In this document: positions 1 through 6,901 of the stretch, one piece after another
How positions within the stretch are numbered: the stretch's first letter is position 1
Layout: each line of letters starts with the position of its first letter
Virus record (IMG/VR): IMGVR_UViG_3300027782_005306
Span: 1-38,823 of that record
DNA length: 38,823 nt
Source: a virus
Direction: 5' to 3' (one strand)
Program-made: the position numbers and the translations under genes
Notes under the pieces: generated by a model
Told to the model about the DNA's origin: nothing
Seen by the model: the letters and a program-made list of their open reading frames with translations, nothing else
The model's database searches: none

Positions 1-734
1 TTTGGTATAGTAGCCTGCATCCGCACCAATAAATCACCAAATTCACCGCCTCGCTGAGCTAGTCCACGGCCACGCAATCGAAATGTTGTTCCAGGCTGTG
101 TTCTAGGCGGAACAGTTAGACTTAGTGCATTTCCTAAAATATCTCGTAGTTGAATTTCGGAACCGACAACTAAATCCCATATAGTAATCACATGTTCTGT
201 AATTAAATTAGAACCGTGTCTTTCCCACTGTGGACTAGGATGTATTCTAAATGTGATTAAGAGATCCATTCCGTTGGGGCCAATGCCCGAATATTGTACA
301 GTATCGCCATCATTGATACCTACTGGTATTTCTATTTCCGCAGTCATGGTACCTTGCTGTGTACCCACGCTAATAGTTTTTTTCCCAGCAACCGCTACAT
401 CTGGTAACGTAATCCACAAACTCATACGTGCCTGTTGTTGCATACGATGTTGGCCCGGGTGTTGAAACCTAGTACCAAATATATCAAATATAGTTTGGAA
501 ATCAAATCCTTGGCCACCCATGTTGATGTTGTTAAACTGTGATCGAGGATTGTCGTGCTGGGCCCGCTTTTGTGGATCACTTAAGGTATCATAGGCTGAT
601 TGTATTTCTTGGAACTTGGCTTTGTCACCACCTTTGTCGGGATGATGCTGACTGGCCAGCTTTCGGTAGGCCTTTTTAATAGCATCAGGTGTGGCGCCAC
701 GGTCAACGCCTAGTGTTTGATAATAATCAGTCAT
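1..734 (-). CDS. dnaJ: DnaJ/CbpA-type Hsp40 co-chaperone (3' end outside window)
   Basis: The reading frame starts at ATG 734 and runs off the left window edge, giving about 244 residues. The N-terminal J domain is clear: MTDYYQTLGV, then QHHPDKGGDK with the HPD tripeptide that stimulates DnaK ATPase. A short Gly/Phe-containing linker (NINMGGQGFDF) follows, then a DnaJ C-terminal substrate-binding domain with PVGINDGDTVQYSGIG and TFRLRGRG. No CxxCxGxG zinc repeats are seen, so it is CbpA-like (type B). It should recruit host DnaK for folding or remodelling. There is no Shine-Dalgarno before the ATG, only a pyrimidine-rich tract; a sigma70-type promoter lies at 764-792. Family call is certain; the role in phage replication or assembly is inference. 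Confidence 0.93.
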   Translation of the reverse strand, partial: MTDYYQTLGVDRGATPDAIKKAYRKLASQHHPDKGGDKAKFQEIQSAYDTLSDPQKRAQHDNPRSQFNNINMGGQGFDFQTIFDIFGTRFQHPGQHRMQQQARMSLWITLPDVAVAGKKTISVGTQQGTMTAEIEIPVGINDGDTVQYSGIGPNGMDLLITFRIHPSPQWERHGSNLITEHVITIWDLVVGSEIQLRDILGNALSLTVPPRTQPGTTFRLRGRGLAQRGGEFGDLLVRMQATIP

Positions 735-778
735 GGAAAAAAGAAAGCAGATAGCATATTTTAATTATACTATCTGCT
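735..778 (-). terminator. Rho-independent terminator of the lysis operon
   Basis: AGCAGATAG and CTATCTGCT (746-754 and 770-778) form a 9-bp stem, followed on the minus strand by TTTCTTTTTT. It lies just after the stop of the 70-aa gene at 793, the last gene of the lysis cassette. The stem contains the -10 box of the dnaJ promoter, so terminator and promoter are interleaved. Confidence 0.7.
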
Positions 779-792
779 GGGGGTGATGTCAA
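764..792 (-). promoter_or_regulatory. sigma70-type promoter for dnaJ
   Basis: On the minus strand TTGACA (792-787) is separated by 17 nt from TATAAT (769-764), a consensus match. The -35 overlaps the end of the upstream gene and the -10 sits inside the hairpin 746-778. Transcription should start near 757. Confidence 0.8.
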
Positions 793-1005
793 TTACTGTT
801 TCTGGGCCATTTTAGATTTGGCTGGCGCCTTTTCGGGAACCGGAGTTCCTTCTACCTTTTTGTGTACCTTGACATTCTTACATACTTGTTTGCCTTTTTC
901 TTCATGGCAAACCTTTTTGACTTCGGCTTCTGCCCGTGCTTGCGGCATTGTAAACGCAACTAGCACAATGATGGCCGTCCAGGCAATAAAATTAAATGAT
1001 CGCAT
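793..1005 (-). CDS. small exported protein of unknown function
   Basis: 70 residues with a typical signal peptide: basic start MRSFNF, hydrophobic core AWTAIIVLVAFTMP, and a likely signal peptidase I site after ARA (residues 23-25). The mature part is about 45 residues, Lys-rich, with two Cys (VCHEEKGKQVC) that could form a disulfide, and a Pro/Ala/Lys tail. It is the last gene of the lysis operon, 1 nt after the stop of the upstream gene, with a GGGGA ribosome site. Family not recognised. Its position suggests a periplasmic accessory of lysis or superinfection exclusion, which is inference only. Confidence 0.7.
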   Translation of the reverse strand: MRSFNFIAWTAIIVLVAFTMPQARAEAEVKKVCHEEKGKQVCKNVKVHKKVEGTPVPEKAPAKSKMAQKQ

Positions 1006-1006
1006 T

Positions 1007-1354
1007 TTATTTCCCCATCTTTTCGTTAGAAATTTTCTTGTCCACTTTTATCTTTTCCTCAAGAACAGCAATGTGCATACGGTTAACGTGAATTTGATCG
1101 CGATTTACCTGTATTTCTTTTTCCAAATCTTGTCGTAGTTTTTCACGAGCAAGTTCTGCACCGCTGTTAACTGATTGTTTGTTATCTGTGGTGACAACCA
1201 AACTTACCTTCTGATTCAGAATGGTTACATCGTGTTGTAATGACCCCAATGCACTGATCAAATACCCAGTACTACCGATTAGTAGTGGTAATAGAGCAAA
1301 CAGTAGTTTTTCTATAAATGCGCCTTTTGCGCTTTCTTTGATTTCATCTGCCAT
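1007..1354 (-). CDS. membrane-anchored coiled-coil protein of lysis cassette
   Basis: 115 residues. One transmembrane segment near residues 17-37 (LLFALLPLLIGSTGYLISAL) is followed by a long, charged, heptad-rich helix (LREKLRQDLEKEIQ style, residues 70-110) typical of phage proteins with one membrane helix and a periplasmic or cytoplasmic coiled coil. AAGGA precedes the ATG. It lies between the 39-aa and 70-aa membrane or exported proteins, downstream of endolysin, spanins and holin. It could be an antiholin or an additional inner-membrane spanin-like protein; the sequence does not decide. Confidence 0.72.
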   Translation of the reverse strand: MADEIKESAKGAFIEKLLFALLPLLIGSTGYLISALGSLQHDVTILNQKVSLVVTTDNKQSVNSGAELAREKLRQDLEKEIQVNRDQIHVNRMHIAVLEEKIKVDKKISNEKMGK

Positions 1355-1355
1355 T

Positions 1356-1475
1356 TTATTTTCCTTTGGTAATTACAGCTTGAATTTTAGCTTGTATTGC
1401 TCGAGCCCAAAATGGCTGTGGAAAATTCCATCCTACAAATGCTCCTACTGCGATCCAAAATATTGTGTCTAACAT
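1356..1475 (-). CDS. 39-aa single-pass membrane protein
   Basis: A short reading frame of 39 codons (MLDTIFWIAV GAFVGWNFPQ, then PFWARAIQAKIQ and a basic KGK tail). A strong AAGGAG ribosome site is 8 nt before ATG 1475 and the stop is 1 nt before the start of the next gene, so it is translated in the lysis operon. It has one hydrophobic segment (residues 3-17) and an aromatic, Pro-containing interface segment. Similar very small GWN(F/V)PQP membrane proteins are, from memory, common in T4-like phages of aquatic bacteria. Function unknown. Confidence 0.75.
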   Translation of the reverse strand: MLDTIFWIAVGAFVGWNFPQPFWARAIQAKIQAVITKGK

Positions 1476-1496
1476 GATATAAATCTCCTTTTATTA

Positions 1497-2057
1497 TTAT
1501 AATGCTGGGAAGCTTTGTGCTGGTCCCAAGGGTCGACCTGTGGTTGGACAAGTCGGTGTCGCTGTGCCAAATGCTGGCACTGGCGCGGATCCAAATGATG
1601 GTGGTGCGCCGAATCCTGTTGCAGATGCGCCAAATGATGATCCACTGTTAAATCCTCCTGCGGCGGATTGATTGCCTTGATTGATTGTATTCATAGTTGT
1701 TGCGTTAGGCGGAACATAAGTGGTACCCGCTCCTGCACCAAATCCTGCGTTCAGGCCACCATTATTTGCACCCGCCATTTTTTCTTGTGTACGCCCATAT
1801 GCGGCGATGCCCAACACAGCACCCATGGCCAAGTGAAATAGTCCTGCACCTTGAAGTGTCAATGGTTGCCATTGATTAGTAACTTGTCCATGGCTAACAG
1901 ATTGCAACACACTCCATAGCACTGGAAATATCATAAAGTCCATTGCGCATACCAACATATACAGCCAACCCATAGCCGGTCTCCAGCGTCGGGCCATCCA
2001 ATCTTCTTGTGGTTTTGCATCTGTCGTTTCTACAACATTATCTTGTGCCTGTGGCAT
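1497..2057 (-). CDS. holin of the GTA/3TM type with low-complexity tail
   Basis: 186 residues. The N-terminal half carries the signature RRWRPAMGWLYMLVCAMDF followed by hydrophobic segments at about 29-54 and 67-89, as in the GTA_holin_3TM family that forms lesions in the inner membrane for endolysin release. The C-terminal half (about 95-186) is a Gly/Ala/Ser/Asn/Pro-rich tail with SFGASATGFGAP-like repeats and no predicted fold. Strong AAGGAG ribosome site. It follows the spanin pair and endolysin in the same operon. The long low-complexity tail is unusual for a holin. The call is by motif and context. Confidence 0.75.
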   Translation of the reverse strand: MPQAQDNVVETTDAKPQEDWMARRWRPAMGWLYMLVCAMDFMIFPVLWSVLQSVSHGQVTNQWQPLTLQGAGLFHLAMGAVLGIAAYGRTQEKMAGANNGGLNAGFGAGAGTTYVPPNATTMNTINQGNQSAAGGFNSGSSFGASATGFGAPPSFGSAPVPAFGTATPTCPTTGRPLGPAQSFPAL

Positions 2058-2077
2058 CTTTTAGCTCCTTGTTATTA

Positions 2078-2341
2078 TTATTTTACGGATTCAAATATTT
2101 GTTTTTGTGTATTATACCAATTGATCCATCCGTTATACCGGTCACGTAGTCGATAATACTCTGCGTAGTTGTCGTTGGCATTAGTAATTAAATCGCTGAG
2201 TTCTGGCTTAGGCATATCAAGCGTTTTAAGAATAGGTGCCGGGTCTTTTAAAGAGTCAGGTACAGTTGGAAACTTTGCTGTGACTGGAACAGTTGTGCAA
2301 CCAGCAAGTGCCAACAAAGCAATGACCATTAACTTTTTCAT
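2078..2341 (-). CDS. outer-membrane spanin lipoprotein (o-spanin, Rz1-like)
   Basis: 87 residues beginning MKKLMVIALLALAGC with a clear lipobox (LAGC, Cys15) for signal peptidase II. The mature chain is Pro-rich near its start (PTVPDSLKDPAP) and then helical with many Tyr and Asn. The ATG overlaps the stop of the upstream membrane coiled-coil gene (ATGA, 2338-2341), the arrangement expected of an i-spanin/o-spanin pair. It would be anchored in the outer membrane and join the inner-membrane partner across the periplasm to fuse the membranes in the last lysis step. Assignment rests on lipobox and context. Confidence 0.72.
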   Translation of the reverse strand: MKKLMVIALLALAGCTTVPVTAKFPTVPDSLKDPAPILKTLDMPKPELSDLITNANDNYAEYYRLRDRYNGWINWYNTQKQIFESVK

Positions 2342-2769
2342 TTGGCGCCTCCACGAACTGCTTGATTATACATTTCGACACTGACGTCAGTTAACTTACA
2401 CTGACGATTGATGGCTTGAATATTTTGTTGGATCGCTTGTTTAACTGCGGCTTGATTGGACGCAATCTTTTCACGATTCCGGGCAATCTCAGTGACCAGC
2501 TTAGTATTGGCATCAGCTGATTGAGCTTGTGCTTCGGCCACTTTCTTTTCCATTTGGTGTACACGATCCACCCAGGCTGTGTTGTCTGAAATAGCACCTT
2601 CCATATACAGGCCGACAGCAATTAAAATACTTGCGGCAACTTGGATAGGCACACGATACTGTGTAACAAATGGAACGAATTTTAATACAAAACTTGCTCC
2701 AAGTCCTAATAGCCCAGCAATAAAGATCAAGTGGAATACAAAATCAGGAAGTAATTTCAAGATCCACAT
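2338..2769 (-). CDS. inner-membrane spanin-like protein (i-spanin, Rz-like)
   Basis: 143 residues. Two hydrophobic segments near the N terminus (about 6-32 and 40-58) are followed by a long coiled coil (about 68-125, with VDRVHQMEKKVAEAQAQ and NREKIASNQAAVKQAIQQN). A single Cys lies near the C terminus. It overlaps the o-spanin gene by 4 nt and follows the endolysin gene by 2 nt, with a GGAG ribosome site. Classical Rz has only one membrane helix, so two helices are atypical; it might instead be a holin-like protein with a coiled coil. Pairing with the lipoprotein is the strongest argument. Confidence 0.65.
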   Translation of the reverse strand: MWILKLLPDFVFHLIFIAGLLGLGASFVLKFVPFVTQYRVPIQVAASILIAVGLYMEGAISDNTAWVDRVHQMEKKVAEAQAQSADANTKLVTEIARNREKIASNQAAVKQAIQQNIQAINRQCKLTDVSVEMYNQAVRGGAK

Positions 2770-2771
2770 GA

Positions 2772-3386
2772 TTAAGCTCCAAACACTTGTAGGGCGTGAT
2801 TGTAATGCGCTTGACGATCAGCTAAGCCAATGGTGCCACCATTAATGCGTTTGGTCATTGTTAGAATGTCACCACTATCTGCGTACTGATTTAAATTGTT
2901 TGATTCCCAAAACCAACAGGCACTTTGAATAGCACCTTCAAATGTTTGTAGGAACTCTGGAACCTGTTCAACTGGAATTTCGATACTGTCAGCAAACGCT
3001 TGATAGTTTGACTTACCTGTGAGTTGGATAAGTCCACGTCCGCAGTAACGGAATCCATCACCTGATGTTTCTGGTCCATTGCCCATGCGGTTGGCATATA
3101 CTCTGTTGGCAATTGCCTCTGGATTGTGGGCAAACTGTGCCGCGGTAGCATCATCGGGAAAATACTTAGGGAATATCTTTCTCAGTGTTTCAGGACGATA
3201 GTTTAAGTTTTCGTGTAGGGCTGTAAAGTTACCACTCTCGTGTGCTGACTGTGCGACGAATGCGGCCACACGCTGGGGTGTGTTGATATCGTAATCTGGT
3301 AATATTTTGTTTAACGCTTCGGCCCAGTGTTCTAAGTATGGGTTATTGCCAATGCAAGAGCCTAGTTGTTGTTGTGTAATGTCCAT
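2772..3386 (-). CDS. GH19 chitinase-like endolysin
   Basis: 204 residues from ATG 3386. The GH19 lysozyme-like fold is indicated by AAFVAQSAHESGNFTALHEN, where Glu50 is the probable general acid and Glu59 the second acidic residue, by NRMGNGPETSGDGFRYCGRG and RGLIQLTGKSNYQ, and by MTKRINGG near the C terminus. Phage members cleave peptidoglycan glycan strands. There is no signal peptide, so release depends on the holin. An upstream TTG at 3410 is in frame but lies inside the probable late promoter (TAAATA 3416-3411), so the ATG 24 nt downstream is preferred. First gene of the lysis operon. Confidence 0.9.
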   Translation of the reverse strand: MDITQQQLGSCIGNNPYLEHWAEALNKILPDYDINTPQRVAAFVAQSAHESGNFTALHENLNYRPETLRKIFPKYFPDDATAAQFAHNPEAIANRVYANRMGNGPETSGDGFRYCGRGLIQLTGKSNYQAFADSIEIPVEQVPEFLQTFEGAIQSACWFWESNNLNQYADSGDILTMTKRINGGTIGLADRQAHYNHALQVFGA

Positions 3387-3410
3387 AATCGGTACCTGGT
3401 TAGATACCAA

Positions 3411-3418
3411 TATTTACC
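3411..3418 (-). promoter_or_regulatory. T4-type late promoter for the lysis operon
   Basis: GGTAAATA on the minus strand, with TAAATA at 3416-3411, 24 nt before the endolysin ATG. It matches the TATAAATA-type late -10 and the spacing of the other late promoters here. Confidence 0.6.
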
Positions 3419-3426
3419 GCTTTTGA

Positions 3427-3654
3427 CTAGTCTTTGTTATCGGTTATAATAGCGACCGTGCCATCCCACACAATACGGCCATCGCAGGCCACATTCCATT
3501 TGGTTTCACCGTATTCTACAGTTGTTTCTGTGTATAGTGGACTGTAGACTTTAACATCCGACGCTAAGTGTTCCACACCATCTTCAAATATACGCCATAC
3601 TAATGCGGTGTTGCCACCGTGTTTGGTATTGAATCTAATGTGGAATTTTGACAC
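3427..3654 (-). CDS. conserved small phage protein, function unknown
   Basis: 75 residues, starting MSKFHIRFNTKHGGNTALVW. Small, soluble, with Cys59 in a WNVACDGRIVWDG segment and mostly beta-type composition. It starts with GTG at 3654, sharing one base with the TAG stop of the upstream APS-kinase fusion gene, so translation is likely coupled. I recall similar short proteins with the N-terminal FHIRFNTKHGG motif in cyanophages and other aquatic T4-like phages, without known function. It is not membrane bound and has no signal peptide. Confidence 0.75.
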   Translation of the reverse strand: MSKFHIRFNTKHGGNTALVWRIFEDGVEHLASDVKVYSPLYTETTVEYGETKWNVACDGRIVWDGTVAIITDNKD

Positions 3655-4493
3655 TATTTAAGGCCTAACTCTTTACGAATCTTTGTAGCACTGATGTCTG
3701 CTGTTGCTTCATCAAATGACTCTTCTCCTGAGGTGTATCCTACTCCGCGTCCCCAACCAATATGTACAATGTTGGGTACCACTTGTATTTCGTATTGTCC
3801 TTGATAGATAGGATCAAGGTCACGTCGAATAAAACTTTTAACTTTTTCTACTTCAAATGGATTGCTACCTTGCCATCCTTGTACATCACGTATTTGGATA
3901 ACCACTTGTCCTGTGCGAGCAATCAAGCGTTCAAATAACGCACGATGTCCATCGTGCCAAGGTTGCCAACGTCCTAGCATCTGTACTGTTTCTTTCTTCC
4001 AGTCAAATACGGGACGACGACGATTGTCTATAATGTGTTGGCCGATAAACTCTGCCCACTTTTCGCAGTCTTGTTCTGTGATACGGAAATCATAATGCTC
4101 GGGTTCAACAAAGGCTGCATTGGTATCAGCATAACGACCTTCTCGGATAGTGTCTACCCAAATGGTCCAATCAGCTTTGAAGTTGTTGCGCATTTCTACT
4201 AAAGGAGCAACAAAGTCGCAGATAACATAGTCGCCACCGGCTTCCATACTGAACTGGAACATGCGTAGACTCTGACGGATACGTCCATCATTGCTGAAGT
4301 CCCAGTCATTGTACTTGCGGCGTATGTCATCGGCATTGAACCAGGTTACTGTGGCATTTAAACTACCGATATGTTCGTTAAGAGCACGGCCGTAACTGAT
4401 TTCGCCATGTTCTTCAAGATACTTTTTAAGAGCACCGGCCAACATTGTTTTGCCGGCACCGGGTAAGCCCATGATTAATATGCGTTGTGTCAT
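3654..4493 (-). CDS. APS kinase (CysC)-like / nucleotidyltransferase fusion
   Basis: 279 residues with two domains. Residues 1-165 are P-loop kinase: Walker A GLPGAGKT (9-16), then FNADDIRRKYNDWDFSNDGR (52-71) matching the CysC pattern of a substrate Asp/Asn-Arg followed by a GFS-like loop, and VICDFVAP. Residues about 172-279 are an HIGH-type nucleotidyltransferase: GRWQPWHDGH (174-183) and C-terminal ISATKIR (267-273). APS kinase makes PAPS from APS and ATP. The second domain is too short for ATP sulfurylase and resembles NMN/cytidylyl-transferases, so its substrate is unknown. It lies 9 nt after a sulfotransferase-like gene in one operon. From memory the fusion recurs in marine phages. Confidence 0.82.
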   Translation of the reverse strand: MTQRILIMGLPGAGKTMLAGALKKYLEEHGEISYGRALNEHIGSLNATVTWFNADDIRRKYNDWDFSNDGRIRQSLRMFQFSMEAGGDYVICDFVAPLVEMRNNFKADWTIWVDTIREGRYADTNAAFVEPEHYDFRITEQDCEKWAEFIGQHIIDNRRRPVFDWKKETVQMLGRWQPWHDGHRALFERLIARTGQVVIQIRDVQGWQGSNPFEVEKVKSFIRRDLDPIYQGQYEIQVVPNIVHIGWGRGVGYTSGEESFDEATADISATKIRKELGLK

Positions 4494-4502
4494 TGTAGTT
4501 CC

Positions 4503-5117
4503 TTAATAAACTTTTACTCTTACTTTGTGATCTGCATAGGTCTGTTGATATTCTGCAGGAGGATACGACAGCTTTAACTGGTCACACAAGTCATGATTGT
4601 TGTACACAAAACTGCCCAAATCCCAATAAGGTCTCATAGCCGTATTTTGTCTGGTAATTTCTGCAGCCATAAAATCTAAATCTTTGTAATACTTAGTGTA
4701 GTCAGGATAGCTGATGTTAAAACCGCCACACCGCACCCACCAGCCCAGACTGGCATCATCACCACGATGTACCAACACAATTGGACAATCGGGCCAGTGT
4801 TGTTTTAAGAATCCCACATGATACATGAACATGTGGCTTTTGATTATTCTTACACCTGATCCCGAAAACGGACGATCAAATTCGTGCTCGCAATCTTCCT
4901 TGGAGTATTCATTTATTCGATCAAACCATGTGCCGAACTCCATTCCGGGATCATAATAACTGCCCAGATGCATGGGTGTACCATTGTAGGCCACAGAGCT
5001 TGCGTATACTCTATCGGTGTTGTCATCTGTACGGTCAATGTCTGGACTATAGTAAATGTTTTTTGCTACACTACTCCATTTTGAGCCTGGAGCCCCGGCC
5101 ATAAAGATATATTTCAT
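4503..5117 (-). CDS. sulfotransferase-like protein
   Basis: 204 residues. The N-terminal FMAGAPGSKWSSVAKNI resembles the 5'-phosphosulfate-binding loop of PAPS-dependent sulfotransferases. The middle segment VRIIKSHMFMYH, then DCPIVLVHRGDDASLGWWVR, resembles the KTH segment and the R...S 3'-phosphate-binding motif. No signal peptide. The start overlaps the stop of the Bug receptor gene (5114-5117) and its stop is 9 nt before the APS-kinase fusion, which could supply PAPS. The acceptor is unknown; lipid, glycan or protein sulfation are all possible. Fold call is moderately secure, chemistry is inferred from motif and neighbour. Confidence 0.68.
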   Translation of the reverse strand: MKYIFMAGAPGSKWSSVAKNIYYSPDIDRTDDNTDRVYASSVAYNGTPMHLGSYYDPGMEFGTWFDRINEYSKEDCEHEFDRPFSGSGVRIIKSHMFMYHVGFLKQHWPDCPIVLVHRGDDASLGWWVRCGGFNISYPDYTKYYKDLDFMAAEITRQNTAMRPYWDLGSFVYNNHDLCDQLKLSYPPAEYQQTYADHKVRVKVY

Positions 5118-6070
5118 TCGGGTTTTATCTTTTTAGCAATGGGTTGCCACACTTGACGTAGTCTTACCATGCTAGCCCTAACACCTTCTGGAGTATGTTC
5201 TGCTGGAGTAATAAACATCATGTTGTCTACAAATTTTTCATTGGATTCTTTACTGTTAATAGCTGGAATAAAATTAGCACGGTACCAGGCCTGCACATCT
5301 GCAGGAGTGCCCTTGGGCAACACCATGTTCCAACAACCGTGTATGTTAAGTCCGGGCACATAGGTCTTCATTAGTGGATATTTTTCAAGTCCTCGAATAG
5401 GAGTTTCGTTGGCAATACCAATCAACTTTAGTTTGCCTGCCTGCACATGCGGCCAGCCCACAGCAATGGGAGTAACAGCAAATTCTGCATGCCCGCCCAT
5501 GACATCTAGTAGGGCCTGTGCCGGGCCTTTATACATGGCAGTAATAACTTCATCTCCGCCTGAGATTTTTAAACTGTCCACTAGATATTCAACCGCAAGT
5601 CGATGGCCGCCGCCACCAATGGCAAATGTAATTGGACGTTTTTTAGCCTTGATATCTTTAATTAATTCTTCGGGATTATTAACTGTGCTGCCAGGTTTGG
5701 CAAAAAATGCCAAGGGACTGCGAGCAATATTGGCCACAGGTTCGAACTCCATGGCATTGTATTTTACCGCATGAGGATACCATATTTCTGCTGTAACCCA
5801 GTTGCTTTGACAAGCCGGAACAGCTACCGTGTATCCATCGGTTGCTACAGTATTAAAATGGTTCATAGCTACGTTGCCATCGACTCCAGGGCGGTGTTCA
5901 CTAACAAAACTAGCCCCAGTTTTCTTTTCTACCTGGGAAGCAACAATACGAAAACTAATTTCGTTGCCAGCACCAGGACCGTTTGGGAAAATAACTGTAA
6001 TAGGTTTGGTAGGTTCCCAGGCGAATGCCAAAACAGGGACCATGAGGGTGGCCAGTAATAATTTTTTCAT
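5114..6070 (-). CDS. Bug/TctC-family periplasmic solute-binding protein
   Basis: 318 residues from ATG 6070, which has AAAGGA 8 nt upstream; an upstream in-frame ATG at 6118 is not preferred because the signal peptide MKKLLLATLMVPVLAFA starts here. The mature protein shows Bug-family landmarks: ITVIFPNGPGAGNEISFRI, VDGNVAMNHF, FEPVANIARSPL, YKGPAQALLDVMGGHAEF and LPKGTPADVQ. The family captures carboxylates (citrate, other di- and tricarboxylates, nicotinate, amino acids) for tripartite tricarboxylate transporters or signalling. No TctA/TctB partner is in the window, so it would have to serve host permeases. Bug genes are most abundant in Burkholderiales, which suggests the donor or host. Confidence 0.88.
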   Translation of the reverse strand: MKKLLLATLMVPVLAFAWEPTKPITVIFPNGPGAGNEISFRIVASQVEKKTGASFVSEHRPGVDGNVAMNHFNTVATDGYTVAVPACQSNWVTAEIWYPHAVKYNAMEFEPVANIARSPLAFFAKPGSTVNNPEELIKDIKAKKRPITFAIGGGGHRLAVEYLVDSLKISGGDEVITAMYKGPAQALLDVMGGHAEFAVTPIAVGWPHVQAGKLKLIGIANETPIRGLEKYPLMKTYVPGLNIHGCWNMVLPKGTPADVQAWYRANFIPAINSKESNEKFVDNMMFITPAEHTPEGVRASMVRLRQVWQPIAKKIKPE

Positions 6071-6108
6071 AAAATGTCCTTTGTGTAAATAGTTATAGAA
6101 AATTGCAG

Positions 6109-6134
6109 AGAGAGGCAAAATTTTTAACCTCTCT
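6109..6134. other. hairpin in divergent intergenic region
   Basis: AGAGAGG (6109-6115) and CCTCTCT (6128-6134) form a 7-bp stem around an AT-rich loop, in the 96-bp gap between the divergent Bug and methyltransferase genes. There is no adjoining T-run on either strand, so it is not an obvious terminator. It could be an operator or a 5' leader hairpin. Confidence 0.4.
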
Positions 6135-6166
6135 GTAAAATTATTTACCCCACTAGGAAATTTTTA

Positions 6167-6901
6167 ATGAATACCAAAATTTTTAAACTGATTACCAAAA
6201 ATTTAACAGAAGCATTCGATCTACCCAAATATCAAGACATCACTATCAACGAAACAACTGTTGTAGATGAATTGCCCTGGACTCCTGCACGATATAAGAA
6301 ATTTAAAGACGCCATGTGGGATGAGCTACAGTTAACCTCTGACTATGTGGGCACTGTAGAGTCCGTTGTTGCTGAACTCAGCGAAGCTTATATCCATAGA
6401 TTTTTTGCAGAAATTTGGAAACCAAGAACAGGTGAATACGATCATTCCGGTTGGGCACTAGCCGAATCGATCGCCAAACAAGATCCTAAAAATGTATTAG
6501 ACGTAGGCTGTGGATATCATCCATTTAAAGGGCGTATTCCTAACTTGATCGGCATTGATCCTTATAACAATTGTGCTGACTATGAAGTTGATATTTTAGA
6601 ATACCGAGTCAAACCAGAAAGCCATGATCATATCATTGCCCTAGGCAGCATTAACTTTAATAGCAAAGACGAAATCGAACAACGCTTTGCTCATTGTGTT
6701 ACACTATTACAAAAGGGTGGCAAATTTTATATAAGAGCGAATCCTGGGATTCCGCACAAGACAGGACCATACGTGGATATCTTTCCTTGGTCGTTTGAAA
6801 TTGTAAATGAGTTTGCCGAAACGTACAATCTCAAACTGTTGGAATTTAAGAAAGAGCCTACTGAGCTGGGTCGTTTGTTTTTTGTTTATCAAAAACTTTA
6901 A
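6167..6901 (+). CDS. class I SAM-dependent methyltransferase
   Basis: 244 residues. The Rossmann SAM-binding motif I is VLDVGCGYHPF (about residues 110-120), followed by LIGIDPYNNCADYEVDILEY (acidic loop binding the ribose) and HDHIIALGSINF (motif near strand 4), then a LLQKGGKFYIRANPG strand as in small-molecule methyltransferases. An N-terminal helical region of about 100 residues precedes it. Substrate not determinable. A TAGGAAA ribosome site precedes the ATG. It is one of few plus-strand genes, and its 3' end overlaps the convergent SGNH-like gene by 44 nt. Confidence 0.85.
   Translation: MNTKIFKLITKNLTEAFDLPKYQDITINETTVVDELPWTPARYKKFKDAMWDELQLTSDYVGTVESVVAELSEAYIHRFFAEIWKPRTGEYDHSGWALAESIAKQDPKNVLDVGCGYHPFKGRIPNLIGIDPYNNCADYEVDILEYRVKPESHDHIIALGSINFNSKDEIEQRFAHCVTLLQKGGKFYIRANPGIPHKTGPYVDIFPWSFEIVNEFAETYNLKLLEFKKEPTELGRLFFVYQKL

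Noticed and set aside
3387-3410. TTG start adding eight residues to the endolysin
   Set aside because: The codon is inside the probable late promoter/start-site region and lacks a ribosome site; the ATG at 3386 begins the usual family N terminus.
5738-5752. GGTTCGAACTCC, resembling a tRNA T-loop
   Set aside because: It lies inside the Bug gene (FEPVANI segment) with no acceptor stem, D-arm or anticodon arm around it.
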